Source: Ariolimax columbianus (taxonomy: Eukaryota; Mollusca; Gastropoda; Stylommatophora; Arionidae). Taken from it: a stretch of DNA of 64,000 bases. The stretch lies in NCBI GenBank assembly GCA_036924085.1, contig JAVGWX010000011.1:24752739-24816738 (forward strand), read 5' to 3'. Numbering within the stretch: position 1 is the first letter of the stretch; each line of letters opens with the position of its first letter. This document shows positions 1 to 14,720 of the stretch, piece by piece. The notes below the pieces were generated by a model, which was given only the letters and a program-made list of their open reading frames with translations, had not been told where the DNA came from and ran no database searches. The position numbers and the translations under genes are program-made.

Positions 1-2842
1 CATCCCACGCTTAGGTCTGGTAAAACATACTACCAACACCCCATCCCACGCTTAGGTCTGGTAAAACATACTGACCAACACCCCATTCCACGCTTAGGTC
101 TGGTAAAACATACTGACATACACCCCATCCCACGCTCAGGTCTGGTAAAACATACTGACCAACACCCCATCCCACGCTTAGTTCTGGTAAAACATACTGA
201 CCAACACCCCATCCCACGATTAGGTCAGGTAAAACATACTGACCAACACCCCATCCCACGCTTAGGTCTGGTAAAACATTCTGACCAACACCCCATTCCA
301 CGCTTATGTCTGGTAAAACATACTGACATACACCCCATCCCACGCTTAGGTCTGGTAAAACATACTGACCAAAACCCCATCCCACGCTTAGGTCTGGTAA
401 AATAACTGACCAAGACCACCACCCCACGCTAAGGTCTGGTTAAATATACTGACCAAGACTCCCATCCCAGGCTTAGGTTTGGTAAAACATACTGACCAAC
501 ACCCCATCCCACGCTTAGGTCTGTTAAAACATACTGACTAACATCCCATCCCACGCTTAGGTCATGTAAAACATACTTACCAACACCCCATCCCACGCTT
601 AGGTCTGGTAAAACATACTGACCAACACCCCCTCCCACGCTTAGGTCTGGTAAAAGATACTGACCAACACCCCATCCCACGCTTAGGTCTGGTAAAACAT
701 ACTGACATACACCCCATCCCACGCTCAGGTCTGGTAAAACATACTGACCAACATCCCATCCCACGCTTAGGTCTGGTAAAACATACTGACCAACATCCCA
801 TCCCACGCTTAGGTCTGGTAAAACATACTAACCAACATCCCATCCCACGCTTAGGTCTGGTAAAACATACTGACCAAGACCCCATTCCACGCTAAAGTCT
901 GGGAAAACAACCTGATCAAGTACCTATCCCACGCTAAAGTCTATTAAAATATACTGACTAACACCCCCTCCCTCGCTTTGGTCTGAACAGAAATACTGAC
1001 CAAAATCCTTTCAAACGCTAAGTTCTGGTAAAACATACTGACCAACATCCCATCCCTCGCTTAGGCCTGAGCAGAAATACGGACTACAATCCCATCAGAC
1101 GCTAAGGTCTGGTAAAACATATTGACCAACACCCCATCCCACGTTAAGGTCTAGTAAAACATACTGACCAACACCCCATCCCACGCTTAGGTCTGGTAAA
1201 ACATACTGACCAAGACCCCCACCCCACGCTAAGGTCTGGTAAAATATACTAACCAAGACTCCCATCCCACGCCTAGGTCTGGTAAAACATACTACCAACA
1301 CCCCATCCCACGCTTAGGTCTGGTAAAACATACTGACCAACACCCCATTTCACGCTTAGGTCTGGTAAAACATACTGACATACACCCCATCCCACGCTCA
1401 GGTCTGGTAAAACATACTGACCAACACCCCATCCCACGCTTAGTTCTGGTAAAACATACTGACCAACACCCCATCCCACGATTAGGTCAGGTAAAACATA
1501 CTGACCAACACCCCATCCCACGCTTAGGTCTGGTAAAACATTCTGACCAACACCCCATTCTACGCTTATGTCTGGTAAAACATACTGACATACACCCCAT
1601 CCCACGCTCAGGTCTGGTAAAACATACTGACCAACATCCCATCCCACGCTTAGGTCTGGTAAAACATACTGACAAACACCCCATCTCACGCTTAGGTCTG
1701 GTAAAACATACTGACCAAAACCCCATCCCACGCTTAGGTCTGGTAAAATAACTGACCAAGACCACCACCCCACGCTAAGGTCTGGTAAAATATACTGACC
1801 AAGACTCCCATCCCAGGCTTAGGTTTGGTAAAACATACTGACCAACACCCCATCCCACGCTTAGGTCTGGTAAAACATACTGACCAACACCCCATCCCAC
1901 GCTTAGGTCTGTTAAAACATACTGACTAACATCCCATCCCACGCTTAGGTCTGGTAAAACATACTGACCAACACCCCCTCCCACGCTTAGGTCTGGTAAA
2001 AGATACTGACCAACACCCCATTCCACGCTTAGGTCTGGTAAAACATACTGACATACACCCCATCCCACGCTCAGGTCTGGTAAAACATACTGACCAACAT
2101 CCCATCCCACGCTTAGGTCTGGTAAAACATACTGACCAACATCCCATCCCACGCTTAGGTCTGGTAAAACATACTAACCAACATCCCATCCCACGCTTAG
2201 GTCTGGTAAAACATACTGACCAAGACCCCATTCCACGCTAAAGTCTGGGAAAACAACCTGATCAAGTACCTATCCCACGCTAAAGTCTATTAAAATATAC
2301 TGACTAACACCCCCTCCCTCGCTTTGGTCTGAGCAGAAATACTGACCAAAATCCTATCAAACGCTAAGTTCTGGTAAAACATACTGACCAACATCCCATC
2401 CCTCGCTTAGGCCTGAACAGAAATACTGACCAAAATCCCATCAGACGCTAAGGTCTGGTAAAACAAATTGACCAACACCCCATCCCACGTTAAGGTCTAG
2501 TAAAACATACTGACCAACACCCCATCCCACGCTTAAGTCTGGTAAAACATACTGACCAGGACCCCCACCCCACGCTTAGGTCTGGTAAAATATACTGACC
2601 AAGACTCCCATCCCACGCCTAGGTCTGGTAAAACATACTGACCAACACCAGATCCCACGCTTAGGTCTGGTAAAACATACTGACCAACACCCTATCCCAC
2701 GCTTAAGTCTGGTAAAACATACTGACATACACCCCATCCCACGCTCAGGTCTGGTAAAACATAATGACCAACATCCCATCCTACGCTTAGGTTTGGTAAA
2801 ACATACTGACCAACACCCCATCCCACGCTTAGGTCTGGTAAA

Positions 2843-4110
2843 ACATACTGACCAAGACCCCATTCCACGCTAAGGTCTGGTAAAACATACTGACCAAGAC
2901 TCCCATCCCACGCTTAGGTCTGGTAAAACATACTGACCAACACCCCATCCCACGCTTAGGTCTGGTAAAACATACTGACCAACACCCCATCCCACGCTTA
3001 GGTCTGGTAAAACATACTGACCAACACCCCATCCCACGCTTAGGTCTGGTAAAACATACTGACCAACACCCCATCCCACGCTTAGGTCTTGTATAACCTA
3101 CTGACCAACATCCCATCCCACGCTTAGGTCTGGTAAAACATACTGACCAACACCCCATCCCACGCTTAGGTCTTGTAAAACATACTGACCAACATCCCAT
3201 CCCACGCTTAGGTCTGGTAAAACATACTGACCAACACCCCATCCCACGCTTAGGTCTGGTAAAACATACTGACCAGCACCCCATCTCACGCTTAGGTCTG
3301 GTAAAACATACTGACCAACATCCCATCCCACGCTTAGGTCTGGTAAAACATACTAACCAACATCCCATCCCACGCTTAGGGCTGGTAAAATATAATGACC
3401 AACACCCCATCCCACGCTTAGGTCTGGTAAAACATACTGACCAAGACCCCATTCCACGCTAAAGTCTGGGAAAACAACCTGACCAAGTACCTATCCCACG
3501 CTAAAGTCTGGTAAAATATACTGACTAACACCCAGTCCCTCGATTAGGTCTGAGCAGAAATACTGACCATAATCCTATCAAACGCTAAGTTCTGGTAAAA
3601 CATACTGACCAACATCACATCCCTCGCTTAGGCCTGAGCAGAAATACTGACCAAAATCCCATCAGACGCTAAGGTCTGGTAAAACATATTGACCAACACT
3701 CCATCCCACGTTAAGGTCTAGTAAAACATACTGACCAACAACCCATCCCACGCTTAGGTCTGGTAAAACATACTGACCAAGACCCCATTCCACGCTAAAG
3801 TCTGGGAAATATACCTGACCAAGTACCTATCCCACGCTAAAATCTGATAAAATATACTGACTAACCCCCCCTGTCTCGCTTAGGTCTGAGCAGAAATGCT
3901 GACCAAAATCCTATCAAACGCTAAGTTCTGGTAAAACATACTGATCAACATCCCATCCCTCGCTTAGGCCTGAGCAGAAATACTGACCAAAATCCCATCA
4001 GACGCTAAGGTCTGGTAAAACATATTGACCAACACTCCATCCCACGTTTAGGTCTAGTAAAACATACTGACCAACACCCCATCCCACGCTTAGGTCTGGT
4101 AAAACATACT
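2843..4110. repeat. Higher-order satellite block duplicated at about 5959-7226
   Basis: Landmarks at 2870, 3098, 3331, 3452 and 3998 all recur exactly 3,116 bp downstream (5986, 6214, 6447, 6568, 7114), including rare variants such as GTATAACCTACTGACC and the TCACATCCCTCG monomer. This shows block duplication of roughly 30 monomers rather than independent monomer turnover. Edges are approximate. Confidence 0.85.
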
Positions 4111-7100
4111 GACCAAGACCCCCACCCCACGCTAAGGTCTGGTAAAACATACTGACCAAGATTCCCATCCTACGCTTAGGTTTAGTAAAACATACTGACC
4201 AACATCCCATCCCACGCTTAGGTCTGGTAAAACATACTGACATACACCCCATCCCACGCTCAGGTCTGGTAAAACATACTGACCAACATCCCATCCCACG
4301 CTTAGGTCTGGTAAAACATACTGACCAACATCCTATCCCACGCTTAGGTCTGGTAAAACATACTAACCAACATCCCATCCCACGCTTAGGTCTGGTAAAA
4401 CATACTGACCAAGACCCCATTCCACGCTAAAGTCTGGGAAAACAACCTGATCAAGTACCTATCCCACGCTAAAGTCTATTAAAATATACTGACTAACACC
4501 CCCTCCCTCGCTTTGGTCTGAGCAGAAATACTGACCAAAATCCTATCAAACGCTAAGTTCTGGTAAAACATACTGACCAACATCCCATCCCTCGCTTAGG
4601 CCTGAACAGAAATACTGACCAAAATCCCATCAGACGCTAAGGTCTGGTAAAACAAATTGACCAACACCCCATCCCACGTTAAGGTCTAGTAAAACATACT
4701 GACCAACACCCCATCCCACGCTTAGGTCTGGTAAAACATACTGACCAGGACCCCCACCCCACGCTTAGGTCTGGTAAAATATACTGACCAAGACTCCCAT
4801 CCCACGCCTAGGTCTGGTAAAACATACTGACCAACACCAGATCCCACGCTTAGGTCTGGTAAAACATACTGACCAACACCCTATCCCACGCTTAAGTCTG
4901 GTAAAACATACTGACATACACCCCATCCCACGCTCAGGTCTGGTAAAACATACTGACCAACATCCCATCCCTCGCTTAGGCCTGAACAGAAATACTGACC
5001 AAAATCCCATCAGACGCTAAGGTCTGGTAAAACAAATTGACCAACACCCCATCCCACGTTAAGGTCTAGTAAAACATACTGACCAACACCCCATCCCACG
5101 CTTAGGTCTGGTAAAACATACTGACCAGGACCCCCACCCCACGCTTAGGTCTGGTAAAATATACTGACCAAGACTCCCATCCTACGCTTAGGTTTAGTAA
5201 AACATACTGACCAACATCCCATCCCACGCTTAGGTCTGGTAAAACATACTGACCAACACCCCATCCCACGCTTAGATCTGGTAAAACATACTGACCAAAA
5301 CCCTTTTCCACGCTAAAGTCTTGGAAAAATACCTGACCAAGTACCTATCCCACGCTCAGGTCTGGTAAAACATACTGACTAACACCCCCTCCCTCGCTTA
5401 GGTCTGAGCAGAAATACTGACCAAAATCCTATCAAACGCTAAGTTCTAGTAAAACATACTGACCAACACCCCATCCCACGCTTAGGTCTGGTAAAGCATA
5501 CTGACCAACACCCCATCCCACGCTTAGGTCTGGTAAAACATACTGACATACACCCCATCCCACGCTCAGGTCTGGTAAAACATACTGACCAACATCCCAT
5601 CCCACGCTTAGGTCTGGTAAAACATACTGACCAACACCCCATCCCACGCTTAGGTCTGGTAAAACATACTGACCAACACCCAATCCCACGCTTAGGTCTG
5701 GTAAAACATACTGACCAAGACCCCATTCCACGCTAAAGTCTGGGAAAAATACCTGACCAAGTACCTATCCCACGCTAAATTCTGGTAAAATATACTGACT
5801 AACACCCCCTCCCTCGCTTAGGTCTGAGCAGAAATGCTGACCAAAATCCCATCAGACGCTAAGGTCTGGTAAAACATATTGACCAACACTCCATCCCACG
5901 TTAAGGTCTAGTAAAACATACTGACCAACACCCCATCCCACGCTTAGGTCTCGTAAAACATACTGACCAAGACCCCCACCCCACGCTAAGGTCTGGTAAA
6001 ACATACTGACCAAGACTCCCATCCCACGCTTAGGTCTGGTAAAACATACTGACCAACACCCCATCCCACGCTTAGGTCTGGTAAAACATACTGACCAACA
6101 CCCCATCCCACGCTTAGGTCTGGTAAAACATACTGACCAACACCCCATCCCACGCTTAGGTCTGGTAAAACATACTGACCAACACCCCATCCCACGCTTA
6201 GGTCTTGTATAACCTACTGACCAACATCCCATCCCACGCTTAGGTCTGGTAAAACATACTGACCAACACCCCATCCCACGCTTAGGTCTTGTAAAACATA
6301 CTGACCAACATCCCATCCCACGCTTAGGTCTGGTAAAACATACTGACCAACACCCCATCCCACGCTTAGGTCTGGTAAAACATACTGACCAGCACCCCAT
6401 CTCACGCTTAGGTCTGGTAAAACATACTGACCAACATCCCATCCCACGCTTAGGTCTGGTAAAACATACTAACCAACATCCCATCCCACGCTTAGGGCTG
6501 GTAAAATATAATGACCAACACCCCATCCCACGCTTAGGTCTGGTAAAACATACTGACCAAGACCCCATTCCACGCTAAAGTCTGGGAAAACAACCTGACC
6601 AAGTACCTATCCCACGCTAAAGTCTGGTAAAATATACTGACTAACACCCAGTCCCTCGATTAGGTCTGAGCAGAAATACTGACCATAATCCTATCAAACG
6701 CTAAGTTCTGGTAAAACATACTGACCAACATCACATCCCTCGCTTAGGCCTGAGCAGAAATACTGACCAAAATCCCATCAGACGCTAAGGTCTGGTAAAA
6801 CATATTGACCAACACTCCATCCCACGTTAAGGTCTAGTAAAACATACTGACCAACAACCCATCCCACGCTTAGGTCTGGTAAAACATACTGACCAAGACC
6901 CCATTCCACGCTAAAGTCTGGGAAATATACCTGACCAAGTACCTATCCCACGCTAAAATCTGATAAAATATACTGACTAACACCCCCTGTCTCGCTTAGG
7001 TCTGAGCAGAAATGCTGACCAAAATCCTATCAAACGCTAAGTTCTGGTAAAACATACTGATCAACATCCCATCCCTCGCTTAGGCCTGAGCAGAAATACT

Positions 7101-7789
7101 GACCAAAATCCCATCAGACGCTAAGGTCTGGTAAAACATATTGACCAACACTCCATCCCACGTTTAGGTCTAGTAAAACATACTGACCAACACCCCATCC
7201 CACGCTTAGGTCTGGTAAAACATACTGACCAAGACCCCCACCCCACGCTAAGGTCTGGTAAAACATACTGACCAAGATTCCCATCCTACGCTTAGGTTTG
7301 GTAAAACATACTGACCAACACCCCATCCCACGCTTAGGTCTGGTAAAACATACTGACCAACACCCCATCCCACGCTTAGGTCTGGTAAAACATACTGACC
7401 AACACCCCATCCCACGCTTAGGTCTTGTATAACCTACTGACCAACATCCCATCCCACGCTTAGGTCTGGTAAAACATACTGACCAACACCCCATCCCACG
7501 CTTAGGTCTTGTAAAACATACTGACCAACATCCCATCCCACGCTTAGGTCTGGTAAAACATACTGACCAACACCCCGTCCCACGCTTAGGTCTGGTAAAA
7601 CATACTGACCAGCACCCCATCTCACGCTTAGGTCTGGTAAAACATACTGACCAACATCCCATCCCACGCTTAGGTCTGGTAAAACATACTAACCAACATC
7701 CCATCCCACGCTTAGGGCTGGTAAAATATAATGACCAACACCCCATCCCACGCTTAGGTCTGGTAAAACATACTGACCAAGACCCCATT

Positions 7790-8450
7790 CCACGCTAAAG
7801 TCTGGGAAAACAACCTGATCAAGTACCTATCCCACGCTAAAGTCTATTAAAATATACTGACTAACACCCCCTCCCTCGCTTTGGTCTGAGCAGAAATACT
7901 GACCAAAATCCTATCAAACGCTAAGTTCTGGTAAAACATACTGACCAACATCCCATCCCTCGCTTAGGCCTGAACAGAAATACTGACCAAAATCCCATCA
8001 GACGCTAAGGTCTGGTAAAACAAATTGACCAACACCCCATCCCACGTTAAGGTCTAGTAAAACATACTGACCAACACCCCATCCCACGCTTAGGTCTGGT
8101 AAAACATACTGACCAGGACCCCCACCCCACGCTTAGGTCTGGTAAAATATACTGACCAAGACTCCCATCCCACGCCTAGGTCTGGTAAAACATACTGACC
8201 AACACCAGATCCCACGCTTAGGTCTGGTAAAACATACTGACCAACACCCTATCCCACGCTTAAGTCTGGTAAAACATACTGACATACACCCCATCCCACG
8301 CTCAGGTCTGGTAAAACATACTGATCAACATCCCATCCCTCGCTTAGGCCTGAGCAGAAATACTGACCAAAATCCCATCAGACGCTAAGGTCTGGTAAAA
8401 CATATTGACCAACACTCCATCCCACGTTTAGGTCTAGTAAAACATACTGA
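7790..8450. repeat. Satellite block duplicated with 1,012-bp offset at about 8802-9462
   Basis: Rare monomer variants (the ACCAGATCCC monomer and the AGGACCCCCACCCC monomer) recur at a constant offset of 1,012 bp. A related offset of 2,276 bp links 7114-7788 to 9390-10064. These are nested recent duplications inside the array. Confidence 0.8.
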
Positions 8451-11400
8451 CCAACACCCCATCCCACGCTTAGGTCTGGTAAAACATACTGACCAAGACC
8501 CCCACCCCACGCTAAGGTCTGGTAAAACATACTGACCAAGATTCCCATCCTACGCTTAGGTTTGGTAAAACATACTGACCAACACCCCATCCCACGCTTA
8601 GGTCTGGTAAAACATACTGACCAACACCCCATCCCACGCTTAGGTCTGGTAAAACATACTGACATACACCCCATCCCACGCTCAGGTCTGGTAAAACATA
8701 CTGACCAACATCCCATCCCACGCTTAGGTCTGGTAAAACATACTAACCAACATCCCATCCCACGCTTAGGTCTGGTAAAACATACTGACCAAGACCCCAT
8801 TCCACGCTAAAGTCTGGGAAAACAACCTGATCAAGTACCTATCCCACGCTAAAGTCTATTAAAATATACTGACTAACACCCCCTCCCTCGCTTTGGTCTG
8901 AGCAGAAATACTGACCAAAATCCTATCAAACGCTAAGTTCTGGTAAAACATACTGACCAACATCCCATCCCTCGCTTAGGCCTGAACAGAAATACTGACC
9001 AAAATCCCATCAGACGCTAAGGTCTGGTAAAACAAATTGACCAACACCCCATCCCACGTTAAGGTCTAGTAAAACATACTGACCAACACCCCATCCCACG
9101 CTTAGGTCTGGTAAAACATACTGACCAGGACCCCCACCCCACGCTTAGGTCTGGTAAAATATACTGACCAAGACTCCCATCCCACGCCTAGGTCTGGTAA
9201 AACATACTGACCAACACCAGATCCCACGCTTAGGTCTGGTAAAACATACTGACCAACACCCTATCCCACGCTTAAGTCTGGTAAAACATACTGACATACA
9301 CCCCATCCCACGCTCAGGTCTGGTAAAACATACTGATCAACATCCCATCCCTCGCTTAGGCCTGAGCAGAAATACTGACCAAAATCCCATCAGACGCTAA
9401 GGTCTGGTAAAACATATTGACCAACACTCCATCCCACGTTTAGGTCTAGTAAAACATACTGACCAACACCCCATCCCACGCTTAGGTCTGGTAAAACATA
9501 CTGACCAAGACCCCCACCCCACGCTAAGGTCTGGTAAAACATACTGACCAAGATTCCCATCCTACGCTTAGGTTTGGTAAAACATACTGACCAACACCCC
9601 ATCCCACGCTTAGGTCTGGTAAAACATACTGACCAACACCCCATCCCACGCTTAGGTCTGGTAAAACATACTGACCAACACCCCATCCCACGCTTAGGTC
9701 TTGTATAACCTACTGACCAACATCCCATCCCACGCTTAGGTCTGGTAAAACATACTGACCAACACCCCATCCCACGCTTAGGTCTTGTAAAACATACTGA
9801 CCAACATCCCATCCCACGCTTAGGTCTGGTAAAACATACTGACCAACACCCCGTCCCACGCTTAGGTCTGGTAAAACATACTGACCAGCACCCCATCTCA
9901 CGCTTAGGTCTGGTAAAACATACTGACCAACATCCCATCCCACGCTTAGGTCTGGTAAAACATACTAACCAACATCCCATCCCACGCTTAGGGCTGGTAA
10001 AATATAATGACCAACACCCCATCCCACGCTTAGGTCTGGTAAAACATACTGACCAAGACCCCATTCCACGCTAAAGTCTGGGAAAACAACCTGACCAAGT
10101 ACCTATCCCACGCTAAAGTCTGGTAAAATATACTGACTAACACCCAGTCCCTCGATTAGGTCTGAGCAGAAATACTGACCATAATCCTATCAAACGCTAA
10201 GTTCTGGTAAAACATACTGACCAACATCACATCCCTCGCTTAGGCCTGAGCAGAAATACTGACCAAAATCCCATCAGACGCTAAGGTCTGGTAAAACATA
10301 TTGACCAACACTCCATCCCACGTTAAGGTCTAGTAAAACATACGGACCAACAACCCATCCCACGCTTAGGTCTGGTAAAACATACTGACCAAGACCCCAT
10401 TCCACGCTAAAGTCTGGGAAATATACCTGACCAAGTACCTATCCCACGCTAAAATCTGATAAAATATACTGACTAACACCCCCTGTCTCGCTTAGGTCTG
10501 AGTAGAAATGCTGACCAAAATCCTATCAAACGCTAAGTTCTGGTAAAACATACTGATCAACATCCCATCCCTCGCTTAGGCCTGAGCAGAAATACTGACC
10601 AAAATCCCATCAGACGCTAAGGTCTGGTAAAACATATTGACCAACACTCCATCCCACGTTTAGGTCTAGTAAAACATACTGACCAACACCCCATCCCACG
10701 CTTAGGTCTAGTAAAACATACTGACCAAGACCCCCACCCCACGCTAAGGTCTGGTAAAACATACTGACCAAGATTCCCATCCTACGCTTAGGTTTGGTAA
10801 AACATACTGACCAACACCCCATCCAACGCTTAGGTCTGGTAAAACATACTGACCAACACCCCATCCCACGCTTAGGTCTGGTAAAACATACTGACCAACA
10901 CCCCATCCCACGCTTAGTTCTGGTAAAACATACTGACCAAAACCCTTTTCCACGCTAAAGTCTTGGAAAAATACCTGACCAAGTACCTATCCCACGCTCA
11001 GGTCTGGTAAAACATACTGACTAACACCCCCTCCCTCGCTTAGGTCTGAGCAGAAATACTGACCAAAATCCTATCAAACGCTAAGTTCTGGTAAAACATA
11101 CTGATCAACATCCCATCCCTCGCTTAGGCCTGAGCAGAAATACTGACCAAAATCCCATCAGACGCTAAGGTCTGGTAAAACATATTGACCAACACTCCAT
11201 CCCACGTTTAGGTCTAGTAAAACATACTGACCAACACCCCATCCCACGCTTAGGTCTGGTAAAACATACTGACCAAGACCCCCACCCCACGCTAAGGTCT
11301 GGTAAAACATACTGACCAAGATTCCCATCCTACGCTTAGGTTTAGTAAAACATACTGACCAACATCCCATCCCACGCTTAGGTCTGGTAAAACATACTGA

Positions 11401-14400
11401 CCAACACCCCATCCCACGCTTAGGTCTGGTAAAACATACTGACCAACACCCCATCCCACGCATAGATCTGGTAAAACATACTGACCAAAACCCTTTTCCA
11501 CGCTAAAGTCTTGGAAAAATACCTGACCAAGTACCTATCCCACGCTCAGGTCTGGTAAAACATACTGACTAACACCCCCTCCCTCGCTTAGGTCTGAGCA
11601 GAAATACTGACCAAAATCCTATCAAACGCTAAGTTCTAGTAAAACATACTGACCAACACCCCATCCCACGCTTAGGTCTGGTAAAGCATACTGACCAACA
11701 CCCCATCCCACGCTTAGGTCTGGTAAAACATACTGACATACACCCCATCCCACGCTCAGTTCTGGTAAAACATACTGACCAACATCCCATCCCACGCTTA
11801 GGTCTGGTAAAACATACTGACCAACACCCCATCCCACGCTTAGGTCTGGTAAAACATACTGACCAACACCCAATCCCACGCTTAGGTCTGGTAAAACATA
11901 CTGACCAAGACCCCCACCCCACGCTAAGGTCTGGTAAAACATACTGACCAAGACTCCCATCCCACGCTTAGGTCTGGTAAAACATACTGACCAACACCCC
12001 ATCCCACGCTTAGGTCTGGTAAAACATACTGACCAACACCCTATCCCACGCTTAGGTCTGGTAAAACATACTGACCAACACCCCATCCCACGCTTAGGTC
12101 TGGTAAAACATACTGACCAACACCCCATCCCACGCTTAGGTCTTGTATAACATACTGACCAACATCCCATCCCACGCTTAGGTCTGGTAAAACATACTGA
12201 CCAACACCCCATCCCACGCTTAGGTCTTGTAAAACATACTGACCAACATCCCATCCCACGCTTAGGTCTGGTAAAACATACTGACCAACACCCCATCCCA
12301 CGCTTAGGTCTGGTAAAACATACTGACCAGCACCCCATCTCACGCTTAGGTCTGGTAAAACATACTGACCAACATCCCATCCCACGCTTAGGTCTGGTAA
12401 AACATACTAACCAACATCCCATCCCACGCTTAGGGCTGGTAAAATATAATGACCAACACCCCATCCCACGCTTAGGTCTGGTAAAACATACTGACCAAGA
12501 CCCCATTCCACGCTAAAGTCTGGGAAAACAACCTGACCAAGTACCTATCCCACGCTAAAGTCTGGTAAAATATACTGACTAACACCCAGTCCCTCGATTA
12601 GGTCTGAGCAGAAATACTGACCATAATCCTATCAAACGCTAAGTTCTGGTAAAACATACTGACCAACATCACATCCCTCGCTTAGGCCTGAGCAGAAATA
12701 CTGACCAAAATCCCATCAGACGCTAAGGTCTGGTAAAACATATTGACCAACACTCCATCCCACGTTAAGGTCTAGTAAAACATACTGACCAACAACCCAT
12801 CCCACGCTTAGGTCTGGTAAAACATACTGACCAAGACCCCATTCCACGCTAAAGTCTGGGAAATATACCTGACCAAGTACCTATCCCACGCTAAAATCTG
12901 ATAAAATATACTGACTAACACCCCCTGTCTCGCTTAGGTCTGAGCAGAAATGCTGACCAAAATCCTATCAAACGCTAAGTTCTGGTAAAACATACTGATC
13001 AACATCCCATCCCTCGCTTAGGCCTGAGTAGAAATACTGACCAAAATCCCATCAGACGCTAAGGTCTGGTAAAACATATTGACCAACACTCCATCCCACG
13101 TTTAGGTCTAGTAAAACATACTGACCAACACCCCATCCCACGCTTAGGTCTGGTAAAACATACTGACCAAGACCCCCACCCCACGCTAAGGTCTGGTAAA
13201 ACATACTGACCAAGATTCCCATCCTACGCTTAGGTTTGGTAAAACATACTGACCAACACCCCATCCCACGCTTAGGTCTGGTAAAACATACTGACCAACA
13301 CCCCATCCCACGCTTAGGTCTGGTAAAACATACTGACCAACACCCCATCCCACGCTTAGGTCTGGTAAAACATACTGACCAAAACCCTTTTCCACGCTAA
13401 AGTCTTGGAAAAATACCTGACCAAGTACCTATCCCACGCTCAGGTCTGGTAAAACATACTGACTAACACCCCCTCCCTCGCTTAGGTCTGAGCAGAAATA
13501 CTGACCAAAATCCTATTAAACGCTAAGTTCTAGTAAAACATACTGACCAACACCCCATCCCACGCTTAGGTCTGGTAAAGCATACTGACCAACACCCCAT
13601 CCCACGCTTAGGTCTGGTAAAACATACTGACATACACCCCATCCCACGCTCAGGTCTGGTAAAACATACTGACCAACATCCCATCCCACGCTTAGGTCTG
13701 GTAAAACATACTGACCAACACCCCATCCCACGCTTAGGTCTGGTAAAACATACTGACCAACACCCCATCCCACGCTTAGGTCTGGTAAAACATACTGACC
13801 AAGACCCCATTCCACGCTAAAGTCTGGGAAAAATACCTGACCAAGTACCTATCCCACGCTAAATTCTGGTAAAATATACTGACTAACACCCCCTCCCTCG
13901 CTTAGGTCTGAGCAGAAATGCTGACCAAAATCCCATCAGACGCTAAGGTCTGGTAAAACATATTGACCAACACTCCATCCCACGTTAAGGTCTAGTAAAA
14001 CATACTGACCAACACCCCATCCCACGCTTAGGTCTCGTAAAACATACTGACCAAGACCCCCACCCGACGCTAAGGTCTGGTAAAACATACTGACCAAGAC
14101 TCCCATCCCATGCTTAGGTCTGGTAAAACATACTGACCAACACCCCATCCCACGCTTAGGTCTGGTAAAACATACTGACCAACACCCCATCCCACGCTTA
14201 GGTCTGGTAAAACATACTGACCAACACCCCATCCCACGCTTAGGTCTTGTATAACATACTGACCAACATCCCATCCCACGCTTAGGTCTGGTAAAACATA
14301 CTGACCAACACCCCATCCCACGCTTAGGTCTTGTAAAACATACTGACCAACATCCCATCCCACGCTTAGGTCTGGTAAAACATACTGACCAACACCCCAT

Positions 14401-14720
14401 CCCACGCTTAGGTCTGGTAAAACATACTGACCAGCACCCCATCCCACGCTCAGGTCTGGTAAAACATACTGACAAACACCCCATCCCACGCTTAGGTCTG
14501 GTAAAACATACTGACCAACACCCCATCCCGCGCTTAGGTCTGGTAAAACATACTGACCAACATCCCATCCCACGCTTAGGTCTGGTAAAACATACTGACC
14601 AACATCCCATCCCACGCTTAGGTCTGGTAAAACATACTGACCAACATCCCATCGCACGCTTAGGTCTGGTAAAACATACTGACCAACACCCCATCCCACG
14701 CTTAGGTCTGGTAAAACATA

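Larger units (their letters stand above)
1..14720. repeat. 42-bp satellite array, about 350 monomers
   Basis: The whole stretch is head-to-tail copies of a 42-bp monomer, recognisable by CATCCCACGCTTAGGTCTGG followed by TAAAACATACTGACCAACAC. Spacing of 42 bp is seen directly (starts at 42, 84 and 126). Diverged monomer types recur in a fixed order, for example ones with CTCGCTTAGGCCTGAGCAG, CAGACGCTAAGG and AAGTCTGGGAAAACAACCTG, giving a higher-order structure. The array begins before the window and ends at about 14720, where the monomer degenerates into unique AT-rich sequence. Each monomer has a GGTC-N14-GACC dyad. Because 42 is divisible by 3, long open frames (14-residue protein repeats such as CWSVCFTRPKRGMG) appear in more than one frame; I regard them as non-coding. 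The array could be pericentromeric or other heterochromatin; nothing in the window settles this. Confidence 0.97.

Noticed and set aside
11622..12506. 294-residue minus-strand open frame (and about 40 similar ones) in 1-14720
   Set aside because: A product of the 42-bp period; overlapping frames are open on both strands, with no start context, domains or consistent ends.
1..14720. Possible CRISPR array or telomere (TTAGG-like strings)
   Set aside because: There are no unique spacers between repeats, and TTAGG occurs once per 42 bp within a longer monomer, not as tandem TTAGGG/TTAGG.
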